From Trueperaceae bacterium (GTDB lineage Bacteria; Deinococcota; Deinococci; Deinococcales; Trueperaceae), in assembly GCA_011389865.1 (NCBI GenBank), contig JAABTL010000001.1, positions 186,001 through 250,000 on the forward strand: DNA of 64,000 bases, written 5' to 3'. Shown here piece after piece: positions 28,804-37,204 of the stretch. Each line of letters begins with the position of its first letter. Within the stretch, counting starts at the first letter, position 1. Under the pieces are notes generated by a model, which saw nothing but the letters and a program-made list of their open reading frames with translations, was not told where the DNA came from and made no database searches. The translations under genes and the position numbers were made by a program.

Positions 28804-30138
28804 TCAGGTCTGCGTCCGCACCCGCTTGCCGCCCTCCTTGCGCCGCGACTTGAACACCAGCCGGAAGGGCACCTCGGCGAAGCCGAGGTCCTCGCGGATG
28901 CGGTTGATGAGGAACTGCTCGTAGGAGCGGGTGACGTACTTCTCGCTGTTCACGCTCATGTGGAAGACCGGCGGGGCGGTCTCGACCTGGCTGGCGTAGT
29001 AGATGCGCAGCGGCCTGCCCTGGAAGTTGGGCGGCGGCTGGCGGGTGGTCCAGACCTCGATCCAGGCGTTGAGTTCGGCCGTGCCGACGCGCCGCCGGGC
29101 CGTCTCGTAGACGCGCACGGCGGTCGCCAGCAGCTCGTGCAGGCCGAAGTCGGTGAGCGCGGAGGTGTAGACGCGCGGGGCGAAGTCGAGGTGCGGCAGG
29201 GTCTCGTCGATGAGCTTCCTGCGCGGCGCGAGTTCGGCGTCCTCGACGAGGTCCCACTTGTTGATCGCCAGCACGGTCGGGATGCCGCGCTCCAAGGCCA
29301 GGTTGGCGAGGCCCATCTCGTGGTCGCCCATCTCGAACGGATCGACGACCAGCACCGCGACGTCGGCGCGGCGCAGGGCCTCCTCGCTGCGGATGGTCAT
29401 CCAGCGCTCGAGGTCGCGCGTCGGCTTGCGGCGGATGCCGGCGGTGTCGACCAGCACGAAGGGGCGGCCGCCGAACTCGAAGGCGACGTCCACGCTGTCG
29501 CGGGTGGTGCCGGGCACGTCCGCCACGATGACGCGTTCCTCGCCCAGCAGCGTGTTGACGATGCTCGACTTGCCGACGTTGGGTCGGCCGACGACCGCGA
29601 TGCGGATGGGCGCCTCCTCGGCGAGGTCGTCCTCCTCGGGGTCGGGCGGCAGCGCCTCCTCGAGGGCACCGAGCAGCTCCCAGGTGCCGCGCACGTGCGC
29701 GGCACTGGTGGGGTAGACCTCGCCGAAGCCGAGCGCGTACGCCTCGAACATCGGCGCCTGCTCCTCGTGCCGAGGGTCGTCGAGCTTGGTGGGCACCAGC
29801 CACACCGGCTTGCCGAGCGTGCGCAGCCAGGCGGCGATCTCCTCGTCGGCCGACAGCACGCCCTCGCGGCCATCGACGCAGAAGAGCACGATGTCGACGT
29901 CTCGCAGCGCGCGACCCACCTTCTCCTTGATGTCGCGCTCCCAGCGGTCGCCCGACCACAGGCCGCCGGTGTCGAGCAGCGTGATCTCGCGGCCGGAGTC
30001 GAGCGTGACGCTGCCCTCCTTGACGTCGCGGGTGACGCCGGGGTGGTCGTCGACGAGCGCCTCGCGGCGGCCGACGAGGCGGTTGAAGAGGCTGGACTTC
30101 CCGACGTTCGGGCGGCCGACGAGCGCGACCCTAGCCAA
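28804..30138 (-). CDS. der: Ribosome-assembly GTPase Der (EngA)
   Basis: 444 aa, double GTPase for 50S assembly. First G domain VALVGRPNVGKSS (residues 4-16), DTGG; second G domain VVGRPNVGKSSIVN (about 180), VDTAGIRRKPTRDLE, NKWD; carboxyl KH-like domain with YASQVETAPPVFHMSVN. The start is TTG 30138, the only codon giving the usual amino terminus; it overlaps the last 8 bases of fmt. Last gene of cdaA-cdaR-def-fmt-der. Confidence 0.94.
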   Translation of the reverse strand: MARVALVGRPNVGKSSLFNRLVGRREALVDDHPGVTRDVKEGSVTLDSGREITLLDTGGLWSGDRWERDIKEKVGRALRDVDIVLFCVDGREGVLSADEEIAAWLRTLGKPVWLVPTKLDDPRHEEQAPMFEAYALGFGEVYPTSAAHVRGTWELLGALEEALPPDPEEDDLAEEAPIRIAVVGRPNVGKSSIVNTLLGEERVIVADVPGTTRDSVDVAFEFGGRPFVLVDTAGIRRKPTRDLERWMTIRSEEALRRADVAVLVVDPFEMGDHEMGLANLALERGIPTVLAINKWDLVEDAELAPRRKLIDETLPHLDFAPRVYTSALTDFGLHELLATAVRVYETARRRVGTAELNAWIEVWTTRQPPPNFQGRPLRIYYASQVETAPPVFHMSVNSEKYVTRSYEQFLINRIREDLGFAEVPFRLVFKSRRKEGGKRVRTQT

Positions 30139-31111
30139 GGCGCCACCCCGGGACGACGCGCGCGCCGTTGGCCCACGCCCGCGCGTCCATGCGCGGTTTG
30201 CCGGGCGGCTGCACCTCGGTCAGGCGCACGGCGCCCTCGCCGCAGGCGACCCGCAGGCCGTCGGCGTCGACGGCGAGGACGGTGCCGGGGGCGGCCACGG
30301 AGGCGACGGGCGCGCGTGCGCCCGACGAGTCGGGCGCGAGCTCCAGGCCGTGCACCTTGAGGACGGCGGCCTCCTCGTCGACACCGATGCGGCACCAGCT
30401 GCCGGGCCAGCCCGCGACGCCGCGGTGGCGGTCGCGGACGCGGCGGGCGGGATCGGCCCAGCGGATGCGGCCGTCGTCCTTCGTCAGCCGCGGCGCCAGC
30501 GTGGCGCGGTCGTCGTCCTGCGGCACGCTCGGCAGCGTGCCGGCGGCCAGCCGCGCGAGCGCCTCCAGCAGGGCCTCGGCGCCCAGCCGCGCGAGCGCCT
30601 CCAGCAGCGTTGCCGCATCGTCGTCCGGCCCGATCGGTAGTTCCCGGACGAGGCGCACCGGACCGGTGTCGAGGCCCGCCTCCGTCTGCATGATGCAGAC
30701 GCCGGTGACCTCGTCGCCGGCGATGAGTGCCTGCTGCACGGGCGCCGCACCGCGCCAGCGCGGCAGCAGGCTGGCGTGGACGTTGAGGAAGCCCTCCCGT
30801 GGGATCGCGAGCAGCGAGGCTGGGAGGATCTGTCCGTAGGCGGCGGTCACGGCGACGTCGAGGTCCAGCGCCGCGAGGCGCTCGGCGAACGCGGGGTCGC
30901 GCCGCAGCCGCTCCGGTTGGGCGAGCGGTAGCCCGAGCTCGCGGGCGCGCGCTGCCACCGGCGGCGCCGTCACGGCGCGCCCGCGCCCGACCGGCCGATC
31001 GGGCTGGGCGACGACGAGAGCGACGTCGTGGTGGGCGTGCAGCGCGTCGAGCGTGGGCAGCGCGAACTCGGGGGTCCCGAAGAGGGCGACGCGCAGGCGG
31101 TCGCGCCTCAC
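30131..31111 (-). CDS. fmt: Methionyl-tRNA formyltransferase
   Basis: 326 aa, GTG start overlapping the def stop (GTGA). Formylates initiator Met-tRNA. VALFGTPEFALPTLDAL near residue 8, VTAAYGQILP, FLNVHASLLPRWRGAAPVQQALIAGDEVTGVCIMQ (catalytic Asn, His) and MDTGP-type LDTGPV are conserved; the carboxyl OB domain follows. A 36-bp in-frame tandem duplication adds a second LLEALARL helix segment near residue 175. Paired with def, as in most bacteria. Confidence 0.95.
   Translation of the reverse strand: MRRDRLRVALFGTPEFALPTLDALHAHHDVALVVAQPDRPVGRGRAVTAPPVAARARELGLPLAQPERLRRDPAFAERLAALDLDVAVTAAYGQILPASLLAIPREGFLNVHASLLPRWRGAAPVQQALIAGDEVTGVCIMQTEAGLDTGPVRLVRELPIGPDDDAATLLEALARLGAEALLEALARLAAGTLPSVPQDDDRATLAPRLTKDDGRIRWADPARRVRDRHRGVAGWPGSWCRIGVDEEAAVLKVHGLELAPDSSGARAPVASVAAPGTVLAVDADGLRVACGEGAVRLTEVQPPGKPRMDARAWANGARVVPGWRLG
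30547..30607 (-). repeat. 36-bp tandem duplication inside fmt
   Basis: A 25-bp identical sequence at 30547-30571 and 30583-30607, offset 36 bases, encodes LLEALARL twice. Confidence 0.85.
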
Positions 31112-31782
31112 AGCTTCGGCCGCCGCGCGGGCCGCGGCCGGCGCGCCGCCCGCGGTGGCCACGGTTGCGGCGGCAGGCCCGCGGCGCGCAGCTCCTTGAG
31201 GTGGGCGCGGGCGTCGCGTTGCATCTGCGCCAGGTCGGCCCGGTGCGCCTCCATCACCTCGGCGCGGACGTCGCGCGTGAGGCGGTCGAGGAACAGCACC
31301 CCGTCGAGGTGGTCGGTCTCGTGCTGGACGGCCTTGGCGTGGAGGCCTTCGGCTGGCTCCTCGTGCCAGGTGCCGTCCAGGTCCTGGTAGCGCAGCGTGA
31401 GCGCGGCTGCGCGTTCGACGTCGGCGTACACGCCCGGGATCGACAGGCACCCCTCGACGTCGACGCGGCTACCCACGTGCTCGACGAGCTGCGGGTTGAC
31501 GACCAGGCGCACCGCTGCGCGCTCCGTATCGGGATCGTGCTCCTCGGCGGGGTCGAGAACGCCGGCATAGGTGCCGGCGAGCGCGAACAGGCGCAGCGGG
31601 ACGCCCACCTGCGGCGCCGCCAGGCCGGCGCCCTCGGCCGCCAGCATCGTCTCTGCCAGCGCCTCACCCAGGCGCCGGAACTCGGCGTCGAAGTGGGTCA
31701 CCGGCTGCGCGCGTCGGCGGAGCACGGCGTCACCGTAGAGGCGGATCGGGAAGGTGGTCAAGGTGGCTCCTGCGGGTTTCAC
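31108..31782 (-). CDS. def: Peptide deformylase
   Basis: 224 aa from GTG 31782, which overlaps the cdaR stop (GTGA). An in-frame TTG at 31761 preceded by GGAG is the main alternative and would shorten the protein by 7 residues. Metal hydrolase that removes formyl from nascent chains: motif 1 GAGLAAPQVG, motif 2 EGCLSIPG, motif 3 HETDHLDG, all intact. Carboxyl tail is Arg/Pro-rich. Confidence 0.94.
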   Translation of the reverse strand: MKPAGATLTTFPIRLYGDAVLRRRAQPVTHFDAEFRRLGEALAETMLAAEGAGLAAPQVGVPLRLFALAGTYAGVLDPAEEHDPDTERAAVRLVVNPQLVEHVGSRVDVEGCLSIPGVYADVERAAALTLRYQDLDGTWHEEPAEGLHAKAVQHETDHLDGVLFLDRLTRDVRAEVMEAHRADLAQMQRDARAHLKELRAAGLPPQPWPPRAARRPRPARRPKL

Positions 31783-32717
31783 TGGGCGGGGTTCGTCGGC
31801 GCCGTGTACTCGAGGTCGACGGTCGGGCTCTCGACCGCGAGGACGTCGGCGGGGAGCCGAGGGCGCAACTCGAGAGTATACCGCCCGCTTTCGAGGTCGC
31901 CCGTCGGCAGGTCGACGTCGGCCACCACGGCGTCGAGCGCCGCGACCGAGCTGCGCGGCCCGACGACCGTGATCTCGGCCGGAGCGCCGCTCGGGTCCGA
32001 CCACGGTTCGTCTGGCAGCGCTGCGACCTCCAGGGGGAGCGTGCGCTCGACGTACACCGGCTCGAGGTCCCAGTCGAGCGCGAAGCTCTCCGGCTCGATC
32101 GCCACCTCCGGCAGGGGCCGGCCCGTCGCGTCCACGGCGAAGCCGATGCCCGACATGGCGCTGGTCGCCAGGGCGTCGCCGGCCGGCAGGGGCACGACGA
32201 CGGCGACGGCCCGCACGACCACCGCGGTCCGGCCCCGCACCTCCGCTTGGGCCGGCGTCACGGTCGCGCGGACCCGCAGGTCGTCGCCGGCCTCGCCGAG
32301 CACGCTGGGGACGACGGGCAACTGGGCCCGTGCCACCGGCTCGACGATGCCGATGACCTCGCTCGGTACCACCCGCTCCAGGACGATGCCCTGAGGCGGA
32401 GACACGCTCACCTGCAGCTGGAAGTCGCCGCTCACCCCGGCGAGGTCGATGACGGCCTCGAAGCTCTCGGGGCGCAGCCGGTCGATGCGCGTCGTGGGCG
32501 CCGAGACGGTCACCTCCGCGAACTGCGGCAGCCCGATCACCACCTGCTCCGCCGAGACGCCCTCCACCACGATGGGGACGAGCAGGCTGCGCTGCGCGAT
32601 CGTCGCGGTGTCGGTCGCGACGAAGAGCCACACGACGATCGCGACCACCAGCGCGCCGAGCTTGCGGGGCGCGTTCTGGATCAGCAGCCGGTCCAGCAGG
32701 TCGAAGACGGTCGTCAT
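31779..32717 (-). CDS. cdaR: YbbR-domain protein, CdaR-like regulator of c-di-AMP synthase
   Basis: 312 aa. One amino-terminal membrane helix (KLGALVVAIVVWLFVATDT, residues about 19-37) and about three repeated YbbR-type beta domains outside the membrane (for example VVIGLPQFAEVTVSAP). In Firmicutes CdaR binds and tunes CdaA. ATG 32717 shares one base with the cdaA stop; GTG 32720 would add one residue. Position between cdaA and def supports the call. Confidence 0.85.
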   Translation of the reverse strand: MTTVFDLLDRLLIQNAPRKLGALVVAIVVWLFVATDTATIAQRSLLVPIVVEGVSAEQVVIGLPQFAEVTVSAPTTRIDRLRPESFEAVIDLAGVSGDFQLQVSVSPPQGIVLERVVPSEVIGIVEPVARAQLPVVPSVLGEAGDDLRVRATVTPAQAEVRGRTAVVVRAVAVVVPLPAGDALATSAMSGIGFAVDATGRPLPEVAIEPESFALDWDLEPVYVERTLPLEVAALPDEPWSDPSGAPAEITVVGPRSSVAALDAVVADVDLPTGDLESGRYTLELRPRLPADVLAVESPTVDLEYTAPTNPAQ

Positions 32718-33490
32718 CACGGTCCGTACACCTCGCGCAGCGCCGCGAGGACGGCGGCGGGGGCGATGTCGACGCGCAGGACGCCGTCGCGCGCCACCGA
32801 GACGGTGCCGCGCTCCTCGCTGACCACCAGCACGAGCGCATCGCTGATCTCGGAGAGCCCGAGGGCGGCGCGGTGCCGGGTGCCGAGCTTCACCGAGAAG
32901 CCCTCCTCGCGGTCGCGGTCGGAGAGCGGGAAGATGGCGCCCGCGTGGGTGACCACGTCGTCCTTGACGATCACGGCGCCGTCGTGCAGCGGGCCGCGGC
33001 TGGCGAACAGCGTCTGCAGCAGCGCGGCGGTGACCGGCGTCCCGAGTTCGGTGCCCGCGCGGCCGTACTCGCGCAGCGGCGTCGACTGCTCGATGGCGAC
33101 GAGCGCCCCCACCCGCTGCTGGGCGAGTTCACGCACGGCCGTCATGACCTCCTGCACCGGGTCGCCGGTCGCGCCCGGCTTGCGCCGGCCGCGCCCGAAG
33201 CGCTCCAGCGCCGAACGCAGCTCGGGCTGGAACACGACCACCACCGCCAGGAAGGCCACCGGCGCGAGGCGGTCGAACATCGCGCTGGTCGCGTCGAGGC
33301 CCAGCAGCGTGGCGAGGAACCACAACGCGGCGAGCGCCGCGAGGCCACGGAACACGTTCCAGGCGCGCGAACCGATCAGCAGGGCGTATCCCTGGTAGAT
33401 CAGCGCGGTCAGGATGAGCACGTCGAGCACGTCGAGCGGGCCGAAGCCTTCCAGCGGGGTCAACCTTCGCCTCCGGGTGTCAGGGGCCAT
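32717..33490 (-). CDS. cdaA: Membrane diadenylate cyclase CdaA
   Basis: 257 aa. Makes c-di-AMP from two ATP. Three membrane helices in residues about 18-85, then the DAC domain with catalytic LHDGAVIV and GTRHRAALGLSE. DAC domain motifs are clear. ATG 33490 has no good ribosome site; the first 15 residues are variable. c-di-AMP usually controls potassium uptake and osmotic and wall stress. Heads a five-gene run and diverges from prfB. Confidence 0.93.
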   Translation of the reverse strand: MAPDTRRRRLTPLEGFGPLDVLDVLILTALIYQGYALLIGSRAWNVFRGLAALAALWFLATLLGLDATSAMFDRLAPVAFLAVVVVFQPELRSALERFGRGRRKPGATGDPVQEVMTAVRELAQQRVGALVAIEQSTPLREYGRAGTELGTPVTAALLQTLFASRGPLHDGAVIVKDDVVTHAGAIFPLSDRDREEGFSVKLGTRHRAALGLSEISDALVLVVSEERGTVSVARDGVLRVDIAPAAVLAALREVYGP

Positions 33491-33523
33491 ACCGTGCGTG
33501 GTGCACGGTGTTCCGGTGGCGCG

Positions 33524-33529
33524 ATCGTA
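33524..33529 (-). promoter_or_regulatory. -10 box TACGAT of the cdaA operon
   Basis: Leader about 25-30 bases. 17 bases separate it from the opposite prfB -10 box. Confidence 0.5.
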
Positions 33530-33546
33530 CCATGGGCGCGGCGCGG

Positions 33547-33552
33547 TACACT
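33547..33552 (+). promoter_or_regulatory. -10 box TACACT of prfB
   Basis: Leader about 90 bases to ATG 33648, with GAGG near 33637. Confidence 0.5.
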
Positions 33553-33647
33553 CGCAGCGCACGCAGTGCGTCCCGCGCCGAGCGCCGGACGCCGACCGCG
33601 CCGGTCCGAGGACCGAGCGCCTGCGGGCAGAACTGTGAGGACCCGCG

Positions 33648-34755
33648 ATGGAAACGCTCCGTCAGCGACTCGATGCCCTCCGGGGGTACCTTTGACTTGG
33701 TCGGGAAGCAAGCCCGCCTGGCCGAGCTCGAACCGGAACTGAACGACCCCGACCTCTGGAACGACCCCGATCGAGCCCGCTCGATCAACCAGGAGGCGAC
33801 GCGCCTGCGCCGCGTGGTCGACGCGTACCACACGCTCGCCGACGACGTCGCCGGCCTCGCCGAGTTGCGGGAGTTGGCCGGCGACGACGACGCCGCCGAC
33901 CTGGCGGACGAGGAGGCCAGGGTCGAGGCCGACCTCGAACGTCTCTACCGCGAGACGCTGTTCCGCGGCGAGCACACCGAGCGCGCAGCGATCGTCACGA
34001 TCAAGCCGGGCGCCGGCGGCACCGAGTCGTCGGACTGGGCGGGCATGCTGCTGCGCATGTACCGCCGCTACGCCGAGCGCAACGGTTTCAAGGTCGAGCT
34101 GCTCGACGCCGTCGGCAGCGACGCCGCGCCCAACGGCATCGACTACGCGCAGATGATCGTGCGCGGCGAGCGGGCCTTCGGGCTGCTGTCGGTCGAGGGC
34201 GGCGTCCACCGCTTGGTGCGCATCAGCCCGTTCGACAGCCAGAACCGGCGCCACACGAGCTTCGCGTCGGTCGAGGTCATGCCCGAGATCGACGACGCCA
34301 TCCAGATCGACATCGATCCCAAGGACGTGCGCGTCGACGTCTACCGCTCGTCGGGCCCCGGCGGGCAGTCGGTCAACACGACGGACTCCGCGGTGCGCGT
34401 CGTCTACCTCGGCGGCACCCCCGACGAGATCGTCGTCACCTGTCAGGACGGCAAGTCGCAGATCAAGAACCGCGAGAAGGCGATGACCGTCTTGCGCTCG
34501 CGGCTGTGGGAGCGCGAGGAGCGGCGCCGGCTCGAGGAGCAGATGAAGGCGCGCGGCAGCCAGAAGGCGATCGAGTGGGGATCGCAGATCCGCAGCTACG
34601 TGCTGGACAAGCAGTACGTCAAGGACCACCGCACCGGCGCGATGCGTCACGACCCCGACCACGTGCTCGACGGCGACATCGAGGACCTCATCTGGAGCGG
34701 CCTCGAGTGGCGTGCGACCGAGGCCCTCGGCGAGGGCGCGCCACAGAGCGCCTGA
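33648..34755 (+). CDS. prfB: Peptide chain release factor 2 with programmed +1 frameshift
   Basis: 368 aa as join(33648..33692, 33694..34755). The zero-frame ORF is METLRQRLDALRGYL then TGA (33693-33695); +1 slippage on CTT-T enters GAC and continues DLVGKQARLAELE. The site CGGGGG-TAC-CTT-TGA-C matches the classic RF2 site, with an internal Shine-Dalgarno-like GGGGG 3 bases before CTT. RF2 markers: SPFDSQNRRHTSF (SPF specificity) and GPGGQSVN (catalytic GGQ). The frameshift is autoregulatory: low RF2 lets the ribosome pause at TGA and shift. Confidence 0.96.
33682..33696 (+). promoter_or_regulatory. prfB +1 recoding site
   Basis: GGGGG 33682-33686, TAC, CTT 33690-33692, TGA 33693-33695, C. 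The T at 33693 is skipped. Confidence 0.93.
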
Positions 34756-34760
34756 GCCCC

Positions 34761-35405
34761 GTGGGCGTCGTCCGCGTCCTTGCCATCGCCGACGCGGTCT
34801 CGCCCGTCGTCTATTCCGAGAACTTCCCCGGCAACCTGCCGCCCTTCGACGTCGCCCTGTCCGCGGGGGACATGCCGGGTCACGTGCTGGAGTTCATCGC
34901 CACCAAGACGCGCACGCCCCCCGTCTACGTGATCGGCAACCACGCCAACGCCTACCTGCGCGGCGAGGACCCCGACGAGGCGCGCCTGCCGGGGGGCTGC
35001 ATCAATGCCCACCGGCGGGTCGTGCGGGTCGCCGGGCTGATCGTCGCGGGTTTCGACGGCTCCGCCCGCTACCGCCCGGGGCCGCACCAGTACGCCCAGG
35101 CGACCTACCACGCGATGCACGCCGGGATGACACCGCAGTTGCTGTGGCATCGCGCCCGCTACGGCCGCGCCGTCGACGTCCTGCTGACCCACGCGGCGCC
35201 CGTCGGGCCACAGGCCGGCGACGACTGGCCGCACCGCGGGGTGGGCGCCTTCAACCGCTTCCACGCGCGCTGGCGGCCGCAGGTGCACGTGCACGGCCAC
35301 GTCCACCTCTCGGGCGCCAACGCGAGCCGTTCCTACGTGACCGCACACGGCGTCCGCGTCGTCAACGCCTTCGAGTTCACGCTGTTCGAGATCACGGTTC
35401 CATGA
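34761..35405 (+). CDS. Metallophosphoesterase-like protein
   Basis: 214 aa, GTG start 5 bases after prfB. Calcineurin-like fold: LAIADAVSPVVYS, SAGDMPGH, VIGNHANAY, LLTHAAPVGPQAGDDWPHRG and HVHGHVHLSG. The first motif lacks the usual D-x-H (reads IADAVS) and the third has GNHA instead of GNHD, so metal binding may be altered. Likely a distinct subgroup of phosphoesterase; substrate unknown. Probably co-transcribed with prfB. Confidence 0.78.
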   Translation: MGVVRVLAIADAVSPVVYSENFPGNLPPFDVALSAGDMPGHVLEFIATKTRTPPVYVIGNHANAYLRGEDPDEARLPGGCINAHRRVVRVAGLIVAGFDGSARYRPGPHQYAQATYHAMHAGMTPQLLWHRARYGRAVDVLLTHAAPVGPQAGDDWPHRGVGAFNRFHARWRPQVHVHGHVHLSGANASRSYVTAHGVRVVNAFEFTLFEITVP

Positions 35406-35420
35406 CCGCGCTCGGTCATG
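35401..35420 (+). terminator. Stem-loop at the end of the phosphoesterase gene
   Basis: Perfect 8-base arms CATGACCG and CGGTCATG with a CGCT loop, spanning the stop codon. Could slow or end transcription before the ygfZ-like gene. Confidence 0.5.
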
Positions 35421-35469
35421 TGACCGCGTGCGGCCGCCCGATCCCAGACACGATCCCCAGGAGCCCGGC

Positions 35470-36663
35470 ATGACCGAACCCGATCGTCCCGACGCGCCAG
35501 ACCGCGCGCCCACGCGCGAGGTCTGGCGATCTCTGTTGCCCGAGGCGGTCCTCGCCGGCCGCGGCGTGCCCTGGCTGGCGGCGGCGGCGCTCGACCACCT
35601 CGGCGACCCGGACGGCGAGCGCGTCGCCCTGCTCGGCGGTGGGCCCGTGCTGCTGCCGCGGCTGGCGCACGGTCACCTGCGCCTGACGGGTGCCGACCGG
35701 TTGGCGTTCGTGCATGGCCTCGTCAGCCACGACGTCGCCGGCTTGGCCGAGGGTGGGGCGATCGACGCGCTGCTGCTCGACCACCGCGGCCAACCGCAGG
35801 CCGGCCTCACCGTCCATCGGCGGCACGACGACCTGTTCCTCGCCGTCCACGACGGTGCGGGCCCCGCGGTCGCGCGGACGCTGGCAGAGCACGTGATCTT
35901 CGACCAGGTCGTCGTCCAGGATCTCGACGAGCGGCTGGCGAGCCTGACCCTGTGCGCGGCCGACGGCGCCGCGGCCGCCGACGTGCTCGAGGCGGGTTGG
36001 CCGGGTGCAGGCGCGGCGCTGACGGGAGCGTTGGCCTCGGTGTCGCCTGCGACGGGGGCGCCGGTTGCGGCGACGCCGTGCGCCGTCGTGCCGACGCCAC
36101 ACGGCCGGGCGCTGCTCCACCCGCGGCGACTGGGGACCACCTGGGCCGTCGACGTCCACCTGCTGTCCGAGGACCTGGCGCCCGCGTGGGCGCGGTGGAC
36201 GGAGGCCGGCGCGCGGCCGGTGGGCGAGCGCGCGTGGACGGCGGGCCGCGTGGCGCACGGGGTGCCGAGCGCGTACGCCGAGGGCCGGCTGGGGTTGCCA
36301 CAGGAGACCGGGCTCGAAGACCGCATCAGCTACCGCAAGGGCTGCTACCTGGGGCAAGAGATCATGGCGCGCGTCGAGGCGCGCGGCCGCCTGCGGCGCG
36401 GGCTGCGCGCCGTGCGCCTCGACGGGCCGCCGCCCGGGCTCGGCGCGGCGCCCGGCTGGCGCCTCGAGGACGCGGCGGGCCGCGCCGTCGGCGCCCTCGG
36501 CAGCGCGGCGCCTGCGCCCGATGGCGACGGCTGGTGGGGGCTGGCGGTCGTGCGCGAGGACGCGGACGCCTCGGCGGGGTGGCGCCTCGTCGTCGACGGC
36601 GAGCCGCCGCGCGTCGGGCCCGCGGAGGTCGGGGTATCCCTTCGCCCGACCGCCGCGTCCTGA
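35470..36663 (+). CDS. Folate-binding YgfZ/GcvT-like protein (Fe-S cluster assembly factor)
   Basis: 397 aa. HGLVSHDV near residue 78 and the diagnostic YRKGCYLGQEIMARVEARG near residue 290 (KGCY-x-GQE, TIGR03317) identify the YgfZ branch of the GcvT fold, which helps maintain certain Fe-S enzymes through a tetrahydrofolate-linked reaction. AGGAG at 35459-35463 places ATG 35470. The central third is Ala/Gly-rich and poorly conserved. Stop is directly followed by the next -10 box. Confidence 0.88.
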   Translation: MTEPDRPDAPDRAPTREVWRSLLPEAVLAGRGVPWLAAAALDHLGDPDGERVALLGGGPVLLPRLAHGHLRLTGADRLAFVHGLVSHDVAGLAEGGAIDALLLDHRGQPQAGLTVHRRHDDLFLAVHDGAGPAVARTLAEHVIFDQVVVQDLDERLASLTLCAADGAAAADVLEAGWPGAGAALTGALASVSPATGAPVAATPCAVVPTPHGRALLHPRRLGTTWAVDVHLLSEDLAPAWARWTEAGARPVGERAWTAGRVAHGVPSAYAEGRLGLPQETGLEDRISYRKGCYLGQEIMARVEARGRLRRGLRAVRLDGPPPGLGAAPGWRLEDAAGRAVGALGSAAPAPDGDGWWGLAVVREDADASAGWRLVVDGEPPRVGPAEVGVSLRPTAAS

Positions 36664-36669
36664 TACCAT
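36664..36669 (+). promoter_or_regulatory. -10 box TACCAT next to the ygfZ-like stop
   Basis: Begins on the base after TGA 36661-36663. Leader about 45 bases to ATG 36724. Confidence 0.5.
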
Positions 36670-36723
36670 GGCTCGGGTTCCACGCGGATGTCATCTGCAC
36701 ACCGTGCGGGGTCGTGGTGCGCC

Positions 36724-37143
36724 ATGAGGAGACCGATACGCGTGTTGATCGCCAAACCCGGCCTCGACGGCCACGACCGCGGCGCCAAGGTCGTCGCGCG
36801 AGCGTTGCGCGATGCCGGCATGGAGGTCGTCTACACCGGGCTGCGGCAGAGCGCCGAGGCGATCGCGACCGCGGCCCTGCAGGAGGACGTCGACGCCGTC
36901 GGGTTGTCGGTGCTGTCGGGCGCGCACCTGCAGCACTTCGGTGACGTGACCGAGCGGCTGCGGGCCGCCGGCGCGGGCGACGTGCTCGTCTTCGGGGGCG
37001 GGATCGTCCCGGACGGCGATCGGGCCGCGCTGGCGAGCATGGGGGTCGGCGAGGTGTTCGGACCGGGCAGCCCGACCTCAGCCATGGTCGCGTACCTGGA
37101 GCTCGAGGTCGCGCGCCGACGCGCGCTCGAGGCCGCCTCATGA
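36724..37143 (+). CDS. Cobalamin-binding subunit (methylmalonyl-CoA mutase carboxyl domain type)
   Basis: 139 aa. Free B12-binding domain: LDGHDRG (residues 14-20) supplies His17, the axial cobalt ligand; [10 protein letters not shown] and FGGGIVP are the other B12 motifs. Such small subunits pair with a separate catalytic mutase chain. No large subunit is in the window, so the partner is elsewhere; methylmalonyl-CoA or a related acyl-CoA mutase is likely. Start ATG 36724 gives the usual amino end; ATG 36688 is an alternative. Confidence 0.88.
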   Translation: MRRPIRVLIAKPGLDGHDRGAKVVARALRDAGMEVVYTGLRQSAEAIATAALQEDVDAVGLSVLSGAHLQHFGDVTERLRAAGAGDVLVFGGGIVPDGDRAALASMGVGEVFGPGSPTSAMVAYLELEVARRRALEAAS

Positions 37144-37162
37144 GGCTCATGATGGCCTTGGT

Positions 37163-37168
37163 TACTTT
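37163..37168 (+). promoter_or_regulatory. -10 box TACTTT of the LysM/M23 gene
   Basis: AGGAGG at 37190-37195 sits 9 bases before GTG 37205, so this gene is leadered. Confidence 0.5.
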
Positions 37169-37204
37169 CGCACACGTCGTGACCACGTCAGGAGGCCCCC
37201 GCTC

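Noticed and set aside
36664-36723. Cobalamin riboswitch before the B12 subunit
   Set aside because: The leader is about 45 bases, too short, and no B12-box sequence is visible.
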